The notes beneath the pieces were generated by a model. That model did not search any database. It saw only the letters and a program-made list of their open reading frames with translations, and was not told where the DNA came from. From NCBI GenBank assembly GCA_907165065.1, contig OU015528.1, positions 72,831,474 through 72,895,473 on the forward strand: a stretch of 64,000 nucleotides of DNA, written 5' to 3'. This document shows positions 12,006-25,022 of the stretch, one piece after another. Positions within the stretch are counted from its first letter, which is position 1. Each line of letters starts with the position of its first letter. Position numbers and translations under genes: made by a program. The stretch comes from Caprimulgus europaeus. Lineage: Eukaryota > Chordata > Aves > Caprimulgiformes > Caprimulgidae.

Positions 12006-12950
12006 AGAGATCCCTAAATTGGATTTCTCAGCTGATATGAGCTATCTTATATGCTTGAAGGCATTTTTAGGAAAATTTGGTAAGGTTTTCATGAGATGAG
12101 AAAATGGTGCTTGAAGAAGTGAATGAAATTATTAATTCTAATCTCATTCTAATCTGCTACTGTTTAATATGCTATTTATTAATAATCACATGGGGACAGG
12201 TACTGAGTTTAGACTTTAATTTAGGACTGACTGTTTTATATGTATACAGAGAAACACACATATGCAATCTCACTTCAACATCAGAGGTTGTGGAAGTATG
12301 TCTTGATAAGAAGTTTGTGCAGCTTGATACAGTATATGTTTTTTGCACAAGTGGAGGTGCATATTTCGTAGGTCAATACCTATGATGAAGTCACTGAAAG
12401 AAATCAGGATCTTATTCTTCAGTTCTTTAAAAAAAAGATACTCCAGGGCTATTTTATATCTTGGGAGCTGTTTATTCCACCATCTAGTAACTATTGTGCT
12501 AACTACCTTTAGGATTACTGATGTCAGGTATCTGCAGCTTGACAGCAGGCAGAAAATGCAAGACTGCCTGCAATGATAACAACACACAAGAGTGTGTAAA
12601 ACCCAAAGAAATTTTGAAACATACATGATCTGTTGCATCTCTCACTCACATCTAAGGCAATGACACTACAACGATTATTGCAGATTCTCTAAAGAGGATT
12701 TTGTGTAGATCTACCAAAAATAAGCTCAGAAATATGATAAAGACTACACAGATCTGATCTAAAAAGTATGATGGAAAAAATATAAGTATTCTAATACACA
12801 TTCTGTTATAATATCTCTCAGACAGACTTTGTTATATTTCTAGTTTCTTCTAGAAAGGCTAAAGGTTATACTAAAGGTTATACTAATGGAAAAAAATATG
12901 GAAGTAGATTATCAGCCAGTATAAATAGTAACACCACAGCTGTAAATGGG
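12006..12950. other. anonymous sequence with chance open frames
   Basis: Open frames lie on both strands between 12104 and 12638, up to 122 codons. They overlap each other, show no family motifs and lack convincing splice sites. A 12-bp unit 'ctaaaggttata' is tandemly duplicated at 12859-12882. Confidence 0.45.
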
Positions 12951-12962
12951 AAAAAAAAATAA

Positions 12963-12992
<30 letters not shown>
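12951..12992 (+). repeat. A-rich tract with G/T breaks
   Basis: A runs of 7-11 separated by single T or G. Low complexity. Confidence 0.95.
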
Positions 12993-12993
<1 letters not shown>

Positions 12994-14734
12994 TGTAGTT
13001 GCAGAAGTTAAGAATATAATGGCAGAACTTTCGTGAAGCAGTTGCTGGTCAGTAAGGATTATAATTTTTGAAGTGTAGCTAAAAAACCTATTTAAAGATT
13101 TTCCTATATTACAAGAGAATGAGAGTTACCTCTTTTTAGATTTGCTTCCAGTATGGCCAAAGTGTACATTGAAATCAATATAAACTGGCAAGAATTCCAG
13201 GAAAATCAATCAAGTTGTTGTAAATTTATAGAGGTATAACCAAGATCGGGTGTTAGTCTACAGAAATTTAATTGAAACACAGAGATATGAGCTTCCTTAG
13301 ACTACAGCAGTTTCAGTTTTTGTAAAATTAATTCTGAGAATTGGATTATGTTTGGGTACGATAGACTGTGATGGATTACCAAATTTCCGATAAATATCAT
13401 TAGGAAAAAACCATACTCTTAACCAGGAGACAGGAGAAAGCCACACAATTGCCTGCTATAGTATGACTGTATTAAACATTGATGAAATATTAAACAGCTT
13501 CTCCAGATATTTCTGCTCCATTTTAGCACACTTGGAGTGGTAAATGTTTTGAATATTCATGACATCTTTTACCTTTTTGGTCAATCCACCTTTAGATATA
13601 ATATGTGCTTTATCTTAACCATGGTTCGTCTGAGATATTTCTCATTTTAGCTAAAATCTACTGCTGCATGCTGATTATAGAAACTGTTCTAAGACATATT
13701 TTCATATAACTTTTTCATAGTTTCAATTACAATGTAAGAGTCAAAGCTTGCTGAAATCAATGAAATGGTTTTAAAGGCCAAATTGATCTGTACCAAGACT
13801 ACGACATGATTAGAAATTTAAGATTTAGCCATGAAAGTATTTTGTCATATGTCTAGTTTATGTGTGAAAGCATTTCCACTGATGTCAATGGCTTTCATAT
13901 TCTTCAGATTAAGCAAGTGCTTATCTACTATACTGAATCAATACTTTCATGTCTGCTCCTCAGACAAAACTTTTTCCTTTTAGTCAAATCTCAGCTCAAG
14001 TATACTTATGGATTCTGACATTTTCATCTGGACAGCACTTAAAAATGAAACCTCTGAGTAGTTATGGTTCTGTGGTACTTTAAAAATTATGACAAATAAA
14101 GTAAATAGTCTCGTCTCATTCAGTAAAGGTAAAAATCACACCATTATCAAGTGTGACACTGTTGATGCTGAAAAAAAAAATAAGTATTGCAACAGGTTAT
14201 TAAATTGTTAATGGCCACATTCTATTCTCAGGTTTGTGGTTTGATGCAGTCTAGGCAAAATGTCAAACTGTATCAACATTAACAGCTTCTGACAAGCTCA
14301 AGGGGAGGAGAAAAAAAAAAAAAAGGCTGAATGAATAAGCTGCTCTGTAAATAAAAAGACATTGTAACCCTTTAAAGCGAGACAGTATTTAATTAAGAAA
14401 ATTAATACAGACTTTTGAGAGACTACAGTTTTCTGAATCTCATTCTTCTCTGTCAAGAGAAAGTTACATACCTTTACAATAATAAACCGTAAGTGCCAAC
14501 TTGTCTATCAAAAGTTAGTGATATTGTCTAGACAACAATGGAGACTAATGAAGTCCATGAATTTGTCTTTTTCCATTCATTTATTTTTAGCATTTCAGCA
14601 TCAGAGTTGAGAAACATGAGAGAAAAAAAAAAATAACGTTACAATATTTTTTGAATCTCAGAAACACCAATATTAAGCATATCAAATGGTTTATCACTCC
14701 AATTTAAATTGGATTCTTCACGGATAGAGAGTTT
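12993..14734. other. anonymous AT-rich sequence
   Basis: No gene or repeat family seen. A 14-base A run lies at 14311-14324. Confidence 0.5.
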
Positions 14735-14810
14735 CACCATCTCCATTTCATAGATGAGGAAAAAGAAGCATTTTCAAGCGTGAATTAATGGCCTCGCCAG
14801 AGTGAAAATA
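14735..14810 (+). repeat. MIR-like (CORE-SINE) relic
   Basis: The phrase 'ccatttcatagatgagga' at 14743-14760, followed by 'aaaaagaagca' and, about 30 bases later, 'ggcctcgccagag', mirrors the MIR core in sense order: the 'ccattttacagatgagga' block and then the 'cttgccc' block. Strongly diverged. The call is from memory of the family. Confidence 0.6.
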
Positions 14811-15449
14811 AAAATTTTGTTTTCACATCAATTGATTCAAGGGTCAAATCTACTGTATCCAAGGATCAGACTGACTTCTAATTTTAACTGCTAAAATTTA
14901 TTCTCTTATTACTCTCCATCTTAGAAAACAAAAAGTAAATTTATGCAGTCTTTAAATTTTAGTACTAAATCATTCTGTTTCTCAGAACATTTTTCTTTCT
15001 CATTTGCTCTATTTTGCCCTTTTTTCCATGTAATAACTCCTGCACAGAGAAAATCATCAGTTAGTGAGTTAATTGGACTATTTAAAAAATATTTTCTATT
15101 CTGATATTTTAATCAGATAAAGACCTTTTCAGTATAGATTCAGATGTTAGAATTTTGCTGAAAGATTAAAAGACTACTAAAAGCTGAGTTCTGGATAAAA
15201 ACGTTTTTAATTTTTGTGAAAGAAGAAATGGAAGAATGTATTATGGATGAAAAGAAGAAAGGAATATAGAATGGAAGGAGAGAAATGAAAGAAGATAAAG
15301 TAAAGTTGGATTTCAATCATAAATAAACAAATCATTGCATGGATGCTTCCAGATATTTTAATGGTTTGCTTGATTGTTGCTAAAATTTCAAAACAGCATA
15401 CAGATTTTTTTTTAAATTTTCTTTTTAAAATATTTATCACCATTCTGTT
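14811..15449. other. anonymous AT-rich sequence
   Basis: Purine-rich on the plus strand at about 15210-15300. No gene seen. Confidence 0.5.
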
Positions 15450-15563
15450 AAAAAACAAAACAAACAAAAAGAAACAAACAAACAAACAAAAACCACAAAA
15501 AAACCCCAAAGCAAACAAACAAACAAAAAAAACCAAACCAAAAAACCCAAAACAAACCACCAC
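15450..15563 (+). repeat. (CAAA)n / A-rich tract with C runs
   Basis: More than 110 bases of A runs with C, CC, CCC and CCCC interruptions, including AAAC tandem units around 15470-15490. It creates the Lys/Asn/Thr-rich plus-strand frame (15343-15612) and the Phe/Leu/Cys-rich minus-strand frame (15207-15644, 145 codons), neither of which is a gene. Confidence 0.95.
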
Positions 15564-18500
15564 AGAGAAAGAGGATAAAATTATCAGGGTAGATTTCATG
15601 CAAACACAATAATACTGTCTAATGCTATTGTAACTTCTTTGCAATGAACAAGGTAAGTGTTGAGTACTACACTGGGTAGAAAAGTTGAATGTAAGGGTAA
15701 ACTCTGGATTTGTACAGTTTTATTGTTCTTTAAGTATACCAACAAGTCTGTACTGACTACAAAGGGAGTTTAAATATTTTGGCCATATATGGAAGCCTCC
15801 ATAAGAAACATGAGATGACTACAGTTAGGTGTCTAAATTCAGAACCAAATTCTACCCCAGACGATTACACACACAGTTTATAGTTTTGTCTCTGTACCAT
15901 ATACAGAGTTAATCCTTTATGTGTTTCCACATAGAGTTCTAATTCATATAGATAAATTAATAATCTCATCTTCAGAAGAACAGTTCAGCTGTATTTGTCT
16001 CAAGAAGCTGTCACTCTTCTCTGTTTCTAATTAATCTTTATTCTATCAGCTCGTTCCAGCAGCTGGAAAGGGTTTTACTACTGAGGATTGAAGCAGCAGT
16101 GCTTCACTAAAGTGACAGTATCAGATCTTTGCAGGTGGTAGACAATGAGGGCACATGTCACCTACACTTCAGCTTTCCATTGAGTCATGCAACCTTGCCG
16201 TGGAAGTATCTCCCTCTTCCCTTAAAAGCACTAAGTAGGAAGACTGTATTCCACACTCGGAAGACTGCTTCACATAACAAAGCTGAAAAGGGCAATTGTT
16301 GGACCTATGTATATCTTTTATTCCTTCTAAATTAATCTATAATTAATTTCAGTTTCTATTGAGCATCTTCTAATTACAATGCAATATAAACACTGAGGAA
16401 CGAGGGGAACTTTGGCCCTGGAACTGCATTTCTGCATAAAGACACTGAGGCTATTTTTTTTTTTTTTTATCTGCATATAGCTGAGGCTGTTATTTTCAAC
16501 ACTGAATGCTTTATTTGATAACATCTTAAAATGTTATTGATTCTGAAGCTTTAATATATAACATTTGTTAGCTTTATGCTCTGCCATTCACTCTGCTGTT
16601 TACAGAGAAGTAACTGTTATGGAGGTTCCCTATTATAGAAGGTTTATCACAGTAATTTATTTGGAGACTGATGCTTCAAGAATGTAAGCAAGTCCAGCAC
16701 AATACACTAACCATCCTTCATTTGCTTTGATTGTTGACTATCTTTATCATATTGCTGGATCGGATCACAACTCTACAGCTGTTCTTTTGAACTTTTGTAT
16801 GTTTTGCACCATCATATTTATGGCAGCTGTAAAATTCTGTGAATTAGCTGAGGCCTAGGACAGCACAGTCTTTAAAGAAGCAGGTTTTTTCAATAGTCCC
16901 AAAATAATTTTTCATGAGGGCAGAAATTAATATTTATTTTCTTTCTTGGTTATTACACTGAAAACTTAGAATTTTTTGTTTAATATAAAACAAATATATA
17001 TATTTATATTAGGATTTATGAGAATGTAAACTTTAACATCCATGTTCATTGCAGCTAAATTCTGAAAGAAACTCAACACTTCTTTCCAAAGCTTCACTGA
17101 ATTTGTAATACCAAGCCTCAGATTCAGTTGAGAGCACTCAGAAACACTGACATGCTTATCAATATTTTAACAAGAAATAAAGAAAGAGGCAATATAATTT
17201 TTCCTTGTCTTGTTAATCTGAGGAGCTAATTTTACCTATGATGATTAAATTTGCTTGGTGTACCTTCTTCTCACCTCTTTCTATCAGCCAACAATTTCTT
17301 GAGTCAAGACAGAATTTGAATTATTGTATTTTCTGAATGTTTTTCCTTAAAATTAGGTTTCAGTACATATCTTTTTTTTTCTAACTAGTTTTCTTTAATG
17401 CTGACTGTTAATTTGTCTACAAATATATTATTTCCTTCTATTTCATGTTTTTCTAGAAGTTAAATTATCTATAAATTGTCTAGAATAATGAAAGCCAGGA
17501 TGTGTTTCTTTTACTGTTGTGAATAAACAGAAATTCAGATTAAACTGGAAAATATTTTCCAATGCAGATTAATAAGACTAAATTTCAAGCAATTTAAAAT
17601 AATCTGGAACTTCAAAAGACCATTGTACTGCTATGTCCATCTGTTTAGAATATTTTACACTTTATGGTATAAAGCAAGATGCTCATATCTGTGAAGGCAA
17701 AATAACTTGTGGGGCATTAAGAGGTCAGCAATCTGCTGAGAAAGAAAAGTGGGATGTCAAAGTCCTCAGTAATGATCTTGAAGATTATAGCGTATTTGAA
17801 ATGTAGTTTGTCAGATAAAAGGGTGGCTTTCTAAATCATGGCAACTACCAACAGAAGAGTTCAAGGTCTAAGAATCCCACTGAAGCATGAGTCAGCATTG
17901 ATCCAAACTAGACATACATAGAGGTAAGAGTGGAATAACTATCTCATTTTACAATTTTTTTTGGAATGATTTATTTACTTCAAATGCAACTACTAAAAAG
18001 CCATGATAAAAGGTACCCTTGTGAAAAATAATAAGCGTGGTTCTATAGTGATATACAACTTTGATCTCACTTTGTATATAAAAGGCACTGTTTTCCTCCG
18101 GTATTTAAATCTGTGTTTCTTATAAGTTGTGCACAAAAATTTACACTTCCAATAAATATTTGCTCTTGTAAGAATATTCATTATGAGTGGAAGAGTGAAG
18201 AAATACATTTACCATAATTTACTGTTTCTGTGCGAGTTACTTTAGAGACCAAATGACTTGTGAATCTGCTCTTCAGTGTATGCTGCACTCATTCAGATTC
18301 CTGTAAGATGCCTGTAAGGATCGTTGTTAATTTAGGTTAATTGAGATTCAGTGTTCAAAAGAGAAGATATTTAACCATTTTCAGTTGTTTAGAAGCCACT
18401 CATAATTTAAACTTTTCACAGATAGCCTAAAAATTAACTTACAAACCAGATTTGTTTTCTGGCACACATACTTCAGGCAGCTAAGTTTCGGCCCAAGAAT

Positions 18501-20624
18501 TTTGGTAACTTCAGGTGATGAGAGAATCAGAGACACCACAAGTTGACTTTTACATCCCAGATCATACTGGTAGAGTTGACAGTTTAAAGTAAAACCCACA
18601 AAAACATTCAGCCCATCCTTTATCTTTTAATCTGAGCAGACTTGGCCAGGACCCATCAAGAAGCAGTGAATATGGAACCACATTTCATTAATTGAGAAGG
18701 CCATTTTCTGGCCTTGTGTATTCCCTTTGCACTTCTTGAACTGTGTCAAGGCAGCAGATATTAGCTATAAATCTCCTTTTAGATTGCTACCAGTTCAGAT
18801 TCTCCAGTAGGCATAGATCTGACATAGCCAGCCTCTAAGCAGGCTTTATTTCTCAGTGGCTCTAGGCGCAGTATAGGCTGGCTATCCTTAGCTGGCATCC
18901 TGCATGCTAGTGTTTCTCACCAAATGATAAAAAGCTTCATTGCTTCCTGGTGTTGGTTCTCAGGCAGAGAAATGGGGAACCGACAGGTCTAGTGAACACA
19001 GGAGAAAAGGGAAGATGGAATATCCTTAATAAACCCTAACAATAAAATAGATAAATTCTGGATATGTAAGTCCAGATGGCCTTTTCAGCACCCAGAGAGG
19101 TGTCTAATGTTGATTTATAGATGTTGGGTGGATGTTTTATAATCATATCTCTGCTTAAAAAATAGAACTTAAAATTTGGCAACACAAGAAAAAGAAAAAA
19201 AAAAAAAATCTATCTGAATATGGGCTACCAGTGGAACTCATATAAATTTCAAAGTAAGATTGAAGGATTTACAACTAAACATTGCAACCCCATCAGCCTA
19301 AATGTTAAATACCATTAATTCAAGTACTTTGGTATAGGTATTACCTTGACTGGAAATTAAAGTCTCTATTACTGAAGAAAGAGTACAATAATAGAAAATT
19401 AAACTAATGTTCCCATTGGAGCAATATCTATTGACTACTTATTGAGACCCGTTTTGGCTCCAAGTATCAGTGTTTGGACAACACTGTCTGTAAAGTGTCA
19501 GCCACACATTCAAAACAGTAAAGGAAGAAGAAAATTGGGTATGAAAATTGGCACATTTAAGCAGGAGCCTTGGGAACACTTGGTTTTGAGTTGAAGCAAC
19601 ACGAAGATGACTATTTTTTAAGCACAGAGCACACCTAACCAACAGACAGCTGTGAATTATTTACTCTACCATTAACCATAAAATTCAATGTGGTGTGCCA
19701 AGACTCCAAATTATGAGGAAAAGGAAAAAAAAGGGAGTAGGCTTCCAGTAATGAAGTGTCGTTCAGAAAAGAGAAGAAAAATAATGGAAAAGCTGTGGTT
19801 ACCACCAGTCAAGGAATTTTCAGTAACATAGGATGACAATTATTGGTACATAAATTCAATCCAAAACCACGTGTTTGGTCTTGCTTCAGCCTTGCAAACT
19901 GTAACCTATTTTATGGTGGAAGGTATCCTGCTGAAACAGAAAAAAATAACTTCATTTCTGAACTTCCATTTCTCATAAAGCAACTCTCCAAATGTAATGA
20001 TACATTTCATTGATGACATGATTGGCCCTGTTACAAAGATGTTATTTTCCCTTGCAAAAATTTCTGAAAAAGTCATGAACGAACCAGGTTGCAATATTTA
20101 GGATAAGAGTGCAGAGCCGATGGAATTAAAACAGATAATATTTAAATTTAGATTTTTATGACATAATTTGATTTTGTGTGCTCTCCTAACCTGATATGGC
20201 AGTTTGACAATCCTGTCAAATATTCTGGTCTTACCTGCAGCATTAAGCAGATCAAGAATCATTTCCAGATAAACTGACTTTGGGTAACAAAGCAGAAGAG
20301 AACTGCAGGGAAAGACCGGCAGGAATCTAGATGGAAAGAAATAAAAGTGAACTGGATTATGTTTCCATGGGGAATGGGAACTCAGCAGATACCAACTTAT
20401 AGAACTGTACAAATAGTTACTTACCAGGAAGGAGTGAATAATTTAACTGGGTAACAACTTAATTTATTACTATGTTGTTTGTTCTGATATTAAACATCGA
20501 GGTTCCAAGAGATAGTCTGGGTTTTAAAGAACTCATGTGCTAGGAAAGCTATTTGCATAGAAGATGAAAGACTCCTGACAGTGGTTTGGAAATTTTGAAG
20601 AATTCTTACACAGGCATCAACTGA
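15564..20624. other. anonymous sequence
   Basis: Five kilobases without a recognisable gene or repeat family. Seen: T15 at 16454-16468, TA-rich sequence near 16990-17005, and a slightly GC-richer unassigned stretch at about 18620-19010. Short open frames of 62-104 codons on the minus strand (for example 20098-20412) have no recognised motif. Confidence 0.5.
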
Positions 20625-20652
20625 TTAAATAAATAAATAAATAAATAAATAA
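20625..20652 (+). repeat. (AAAT)n microsatellite
   Basis: About seven AAAT units in a row. Same motif class as 3181-3208. Confidence 0.96.
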
Positions 20653-22580
20653 TCTGTATTTCCGCAAGAAGCTAAAAAAAATAAAATTAAAAAAGTAAAA
20701 CATAGTATTTCCCATTTTTGAAGAAAATAAATGTTAACTTTGACTACTTCAGAAGCACCATCTCCACTGCACAGGTTGTGAGCTATGAACTACAATAAAG
20801 TGACATTAGAATCTCACAAAGCACCTTTTTAGAAGCAGTATGTAATAAAGTCACATTTCTTTAGCTTTAGTCTAGCCCTTTAGCTAAAAAAATACTATCC
20901 TCAGCCTTGCAACAAACTTGCTTTTTAGCTATATTTTTAAAACAGCCTTATTTACAGATATCCATATTACCCTTTGTCCTAGCAGGACGTATCATTGCAG
21001 ACTACACTCTTGCAACAAGCTTTGCTATCACCTTCTGTTCAATTATATACACTGAATTATTTTCAAGACCTTACTTGCCTCATTGGTTGTGAAATACAAA
21101 AAGGAAAATCTTAATATCAGAGTACCTAATATAATATTTCAAAATCAGTACTTCTTTCCTCCTTACTTTTAAAATAAAATTTCATCAGAATTGAGTTCTT
21201 TCTGAAAAGTATTTTCTTTAATCAGACTATTTTCAATGATATCTGTCAAACAATAACAAGCAAATTAGTTAATAAAAATGTGCTTTTAGTAGACAATCTA
21301 TAAAAAAAAACCAAAAACCAAAACACAGTCAAAAAAAGAGACTAAACTATATAGCTGAATGTTTTATGTCCCTTTAACTTTGTAAAAACCCAGCTCAGGA
21401 CTAGAATCAGAAGTGTTTCAGAGCAGTAAAATGGAACAGATTACCTTTTTTTTTTTTTTTTTTCCATATGGAAACCTCAACAAAACATGTATTCCATTTC
21501 TAAATGGTTCATCTTTTCCCTTCCAGACATATACAGGGCTATAGAGTAATAAATAAATTCCAAAGTAATTATTTTACATAAAGAATATATTTATGGTCTA
21601 AATTTTGGATTTGCAAAACAATAATAGTCCTAAAATGCTTCTGCAAACCTAGTTCAGAAACATTCTAATTCTCTCCTCAGCTTTTCTATAATTCATAACT
21701 AAGCAGTGTCACTGTAACTGAAAACCACTACCAACAATCATACCTTTGTACAGTATCTTTCATCTGGAAGGATTCCGAGGGGCTTTTCTTTTATTACTTC
21801 AATGCAAAGGTCATTCATTTCCAAATGACAGTTTCTTTATATTCTTCCTGTGATGCAAACACATAGAAATGAAATATTCAGTGAGCTTCGGGCTAAGCTA
21901 TATTGCTTTACACTTTCCCTTTACGATTTTGGGTGACTTTCCTCCCCGACCCCCTGCCCAACAATGAAAGGATGTAAAATCAGGATTGTCATGCCTAACC
22001 CCTAGAGCCACATTTGATTAAAAATGCAGGAACGAATGTGCCATTGGCTTGCTATGGTCTTAGCATATAGTTTATTACCCAGTATATAAGAAACATGTTA
22101 TTCATATAAGTGGCATTATTAGAAACATAAATTATTGTATAAACATAGATCTCTATTTGTAACTGCTGTGGCTTTCATTAGGACTGGCTAAAAAAATACT
22201 CCAATCAGTTGTCTTAGGAATGATCTATATTAATGTCCATGTCTTCTGTCTGTCATCTGGAATTTTTTGGCTTTCTGGGGAAAATTAAGTACTATATGAA
22301 AAGACAAGTGGAAATAAAGTAGAGTCTATAAAGGAAACTGTTCAGTTCATGTTTTGCATTCCAGTCCAGCTTTGAAAACTGGAGGGTGATAAAGGACTTA
22401 AAACCAGCAAAAATCTCTCAGCAACATTGCTTCGTGTTCCTTTACAATCTCAGTGTTTTACTATTTTTAGTAAGTGCTTTAAAGCATTTTACACCTTGTT
22501 AAAAAAACTAACATAAATACAAAGGCAATATTGCAATAGGGAAAGTTATCATTCTAATATTTTATGCTGCAACTGTATAT
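20653..22580. other. anonymous AT-rich sequence
   Basis: Nothing coding recognised. T18 at 21446-21463 and a short AC-type tract near 21302-21325. Confidence 0.5.
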
Positions 22581-22667
22581 AGGAGGGGTTTTTGGTTGGT
22601 TAGTTTGATGGGGTTTTTTGGTTTAGGTTTTCTTTTGGAGGGTTGTTTTTTTGGGAGGGTGGATGGT
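22581..22667 (+). repeat. G/T-rich low-complexity tract
   Basis: GGGG, GGTT and T runs in series. It is the plus-strand mirror image of the A/C tracts elsewhere. Several G runs (GGGG, GGGG, GGG, GGG) fall within about 85 bases, so intrastrand G-quadruplex formation is conceivable but the loops are long. Confidence 0.85.
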
Positions 22668-24940
22668 TTCCACTTTAAAGAGAACAGCAGCAATGAAATA
22701 TGAATGAGTTTGAAGTTAGGGTTAAGTTCTAAATTGAGTTAACTTGAATTGCATACCCAGAACTTTTGATCATTTTAATGAATCCTGAATACTCATTTTT
22801 CAAATATTTGTTGCTTGTTTGAACCTTTTGCTGTCCCAGACTTTGATACTCAGAGAAGGACTAAAAAGCATATTTTAAACACATTGGTATTGTGTATCAA
22901 AAAGACACTATAATCATAACATTGCACCAATATTAAAAGGTATCTATAGTAAGACTAGAATTAAAAGGGATTTTATAAAGAAGTCTTATCTTCTCTGTAG
23001 ATGACATATAACCTTAATCACTCAGAGTTCAAGTAAGACAGTGGCTACTATATCAAGCATTGTTTTGGGGTGCTAGATCATAAAGATGCATGAAACAATT
23101 CAAAAAGTGTGCATATAAAATTTAGTATGCAGTTTTCTTTCTTGTTAGACAAAACAATTTAACCCCTTACTGACTATTTTTCCTACTCTTTCTCCTCCTT
23201 ACCACCAGGAATGGGCAACTGCCTTGAGTTACAGTGTAAATAATTGTCTTTCCACAGCTTCAGAAAGAGGTATTTAATCAATATTTTCTTTTTTTGGAGA
23301 CTATAAGGGGATTCTTGAACCCACATTTACTTGTGGTAATCTGTTTCAACCCCATAGATTAAATTTTCAAAGCATTTTAGATACATCTCTGCTACGTTTT
23401 TTAATAAGAATATATTGGCTAACCTTTCCTTTTCTACCCTCTCTTCAAATGTCTGAATATGAGCAATCATGAGTGAACACAGAGATTCAGAAAAACTAAA
23501 ACATACAGAGGGAAAAGTAGGAGTTTCCCAAGAAAATGTGTAAATTTTTTCCAAAATTACATCAGCCAAGCAAGAGGCTGGTGCACAGAGAAGGTGGCTC
23601 AGCTGCCTCTGTTGAAACCTAATGCAGCAAGAATCTTTCTATAAGAAGGCAAGAGGTATATATTATGATAAACAACCTTGCTTCTGAAGGCCAAGATGGC
23701 AAGAGCCTTGAATGCACAAAATAGTGTTTCCACATAGCTACAAAATATGTATGAGAACAGATGGAATAACCAGACAGGTGTTCAAGCTTACTGATGTTCT
23801 GGGTGTGCACAGGAAAAAACTCACTTCTTTAATGGATTGCGAGATTCCTTTCTATCCCTATAAATCTGGCATTTAATGTCCGTACAGGTATTTTATATTC
23901 AACTTGTAGGAATCAAAAATCAAATACATCATTTTCCTCTTCTGGCTGACACAAACGAAGCTGTTCCTTTAACATCAAATTAAGGCTTTTCCTCTGCTTT
24001 TAGAGTGTTAATGGGAACAGTTGAATGGGTAATAGAATGATGTGATGTTCATGTGTTTTTGTAGGACTGAAGCCTCACAGAAGTGTTCCTTACAACAGCT
24101 CCATCAGCGACCTTCCCTTCATTTCCTCTTATTTCCTTATCAGTGGAAGGATGGAAGGAATACCCAGAAAAAGGTGCTAAATTAGACTAAATCAAAAACA
24201 TTTTTATATATTTAACTTAAATTTATGACATATAATGATATAAGAGAAAGAATTATCATGCTCAGATATTATAATACACATTTACTGAGATCCATCCATA
24301 AGACCACTATGAGAGGGTTGTTTCTGTCCTTCAGACATCAACGTGATGCTTACTGAAACCACTAGATTCTCACATCTGTGTATTCAATAGCATTGACTGA
24401 CCATAAGATGTGCAGTCGTGTTAATTGCATTGTAAAAAGATAGACTCTCTGTTCTTTTCTGCAGCCACAAAAAAAGTCTTGCATTCAGCATAATGATATA
24501 ACCACAAATCATTTTTCTTTAGAAAATACATGAAATACACTAATTTTGTTTTGGTTTAAACTTTTTGACAATGAAGGAATGCAAATTTTTAACTGACCTC
24601 TGAATGTAGAATGTGACATTAGCATGTTAATTTAGTTATTAAATTAAACACATTCTGGAGTTGGTTTTGGGCAGAGGCCAGGTGACTGGGAATAGCCTGC
24701 ATCTGTGTTCATCCACATCTTTGTCTCTAAACAGGCTAGTTCTATACAAATTATTGAGACTAGTCTATGAGAAGTTCTGGCTTCTGAATATGCCTGAAAC
24801 TTCTCCAAGTGGAGAACTGACAACTTCCAAAATAATCTCAGGAAATAGTCTAACTGTTCGATAATAGAGACAGTCGTGTTCAATTGCCTAAGAATGTTCC
24901 TGCATATTGCTTAATTTATTAGTATAACATAGCCAAACAA
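22668..24940. other. anonymous sequence
   Basis: No gene recognised. Open frames on the minus strand at 23327-23569, 23619-23810 and 24644-24883 have no family features. The last is overlapped by a plus-strand frame of similar length. Confidence 0.5.
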
Positions 24941-25022
24941 TTTTTTTTTTTTTAGAAGAAACAACAGTGGGGGATTATTTGACTAGACTGGGTTTTTTTT
25001 TGTTTTTTTTTTTGTTTTTTTT
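24941..25022 (+). repeat. T-rich tracts
   Basis: T13 at 24941-24953 and T9/T11/T8 runs separated by single G at 24993-25022. On the minus strand these would read as poly(A), but no retroelement was recognised beside them. Confidence 0.9.

Noticed and set aside
12270-12638. 122-codon minus-strand open frame with overlapping plus-strand frames
   Set aside because: Frames of similar size occur on both strands. No family motif, no convincing splice sites.
15207-15644. 145-codon minus-strand open frame, the longest in the window
   Set aside because: Its Phe/Leu/Cys/Val-rich middle is encoded by the A/C low-complexity tract at 15450-15563. No domain or splice context.
24115-24165. Antisense MIR-like phrase 'tttccttatcagtggaagg'
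   Set aside because: Only one block matches, and flanking blocks do not follow the family order.
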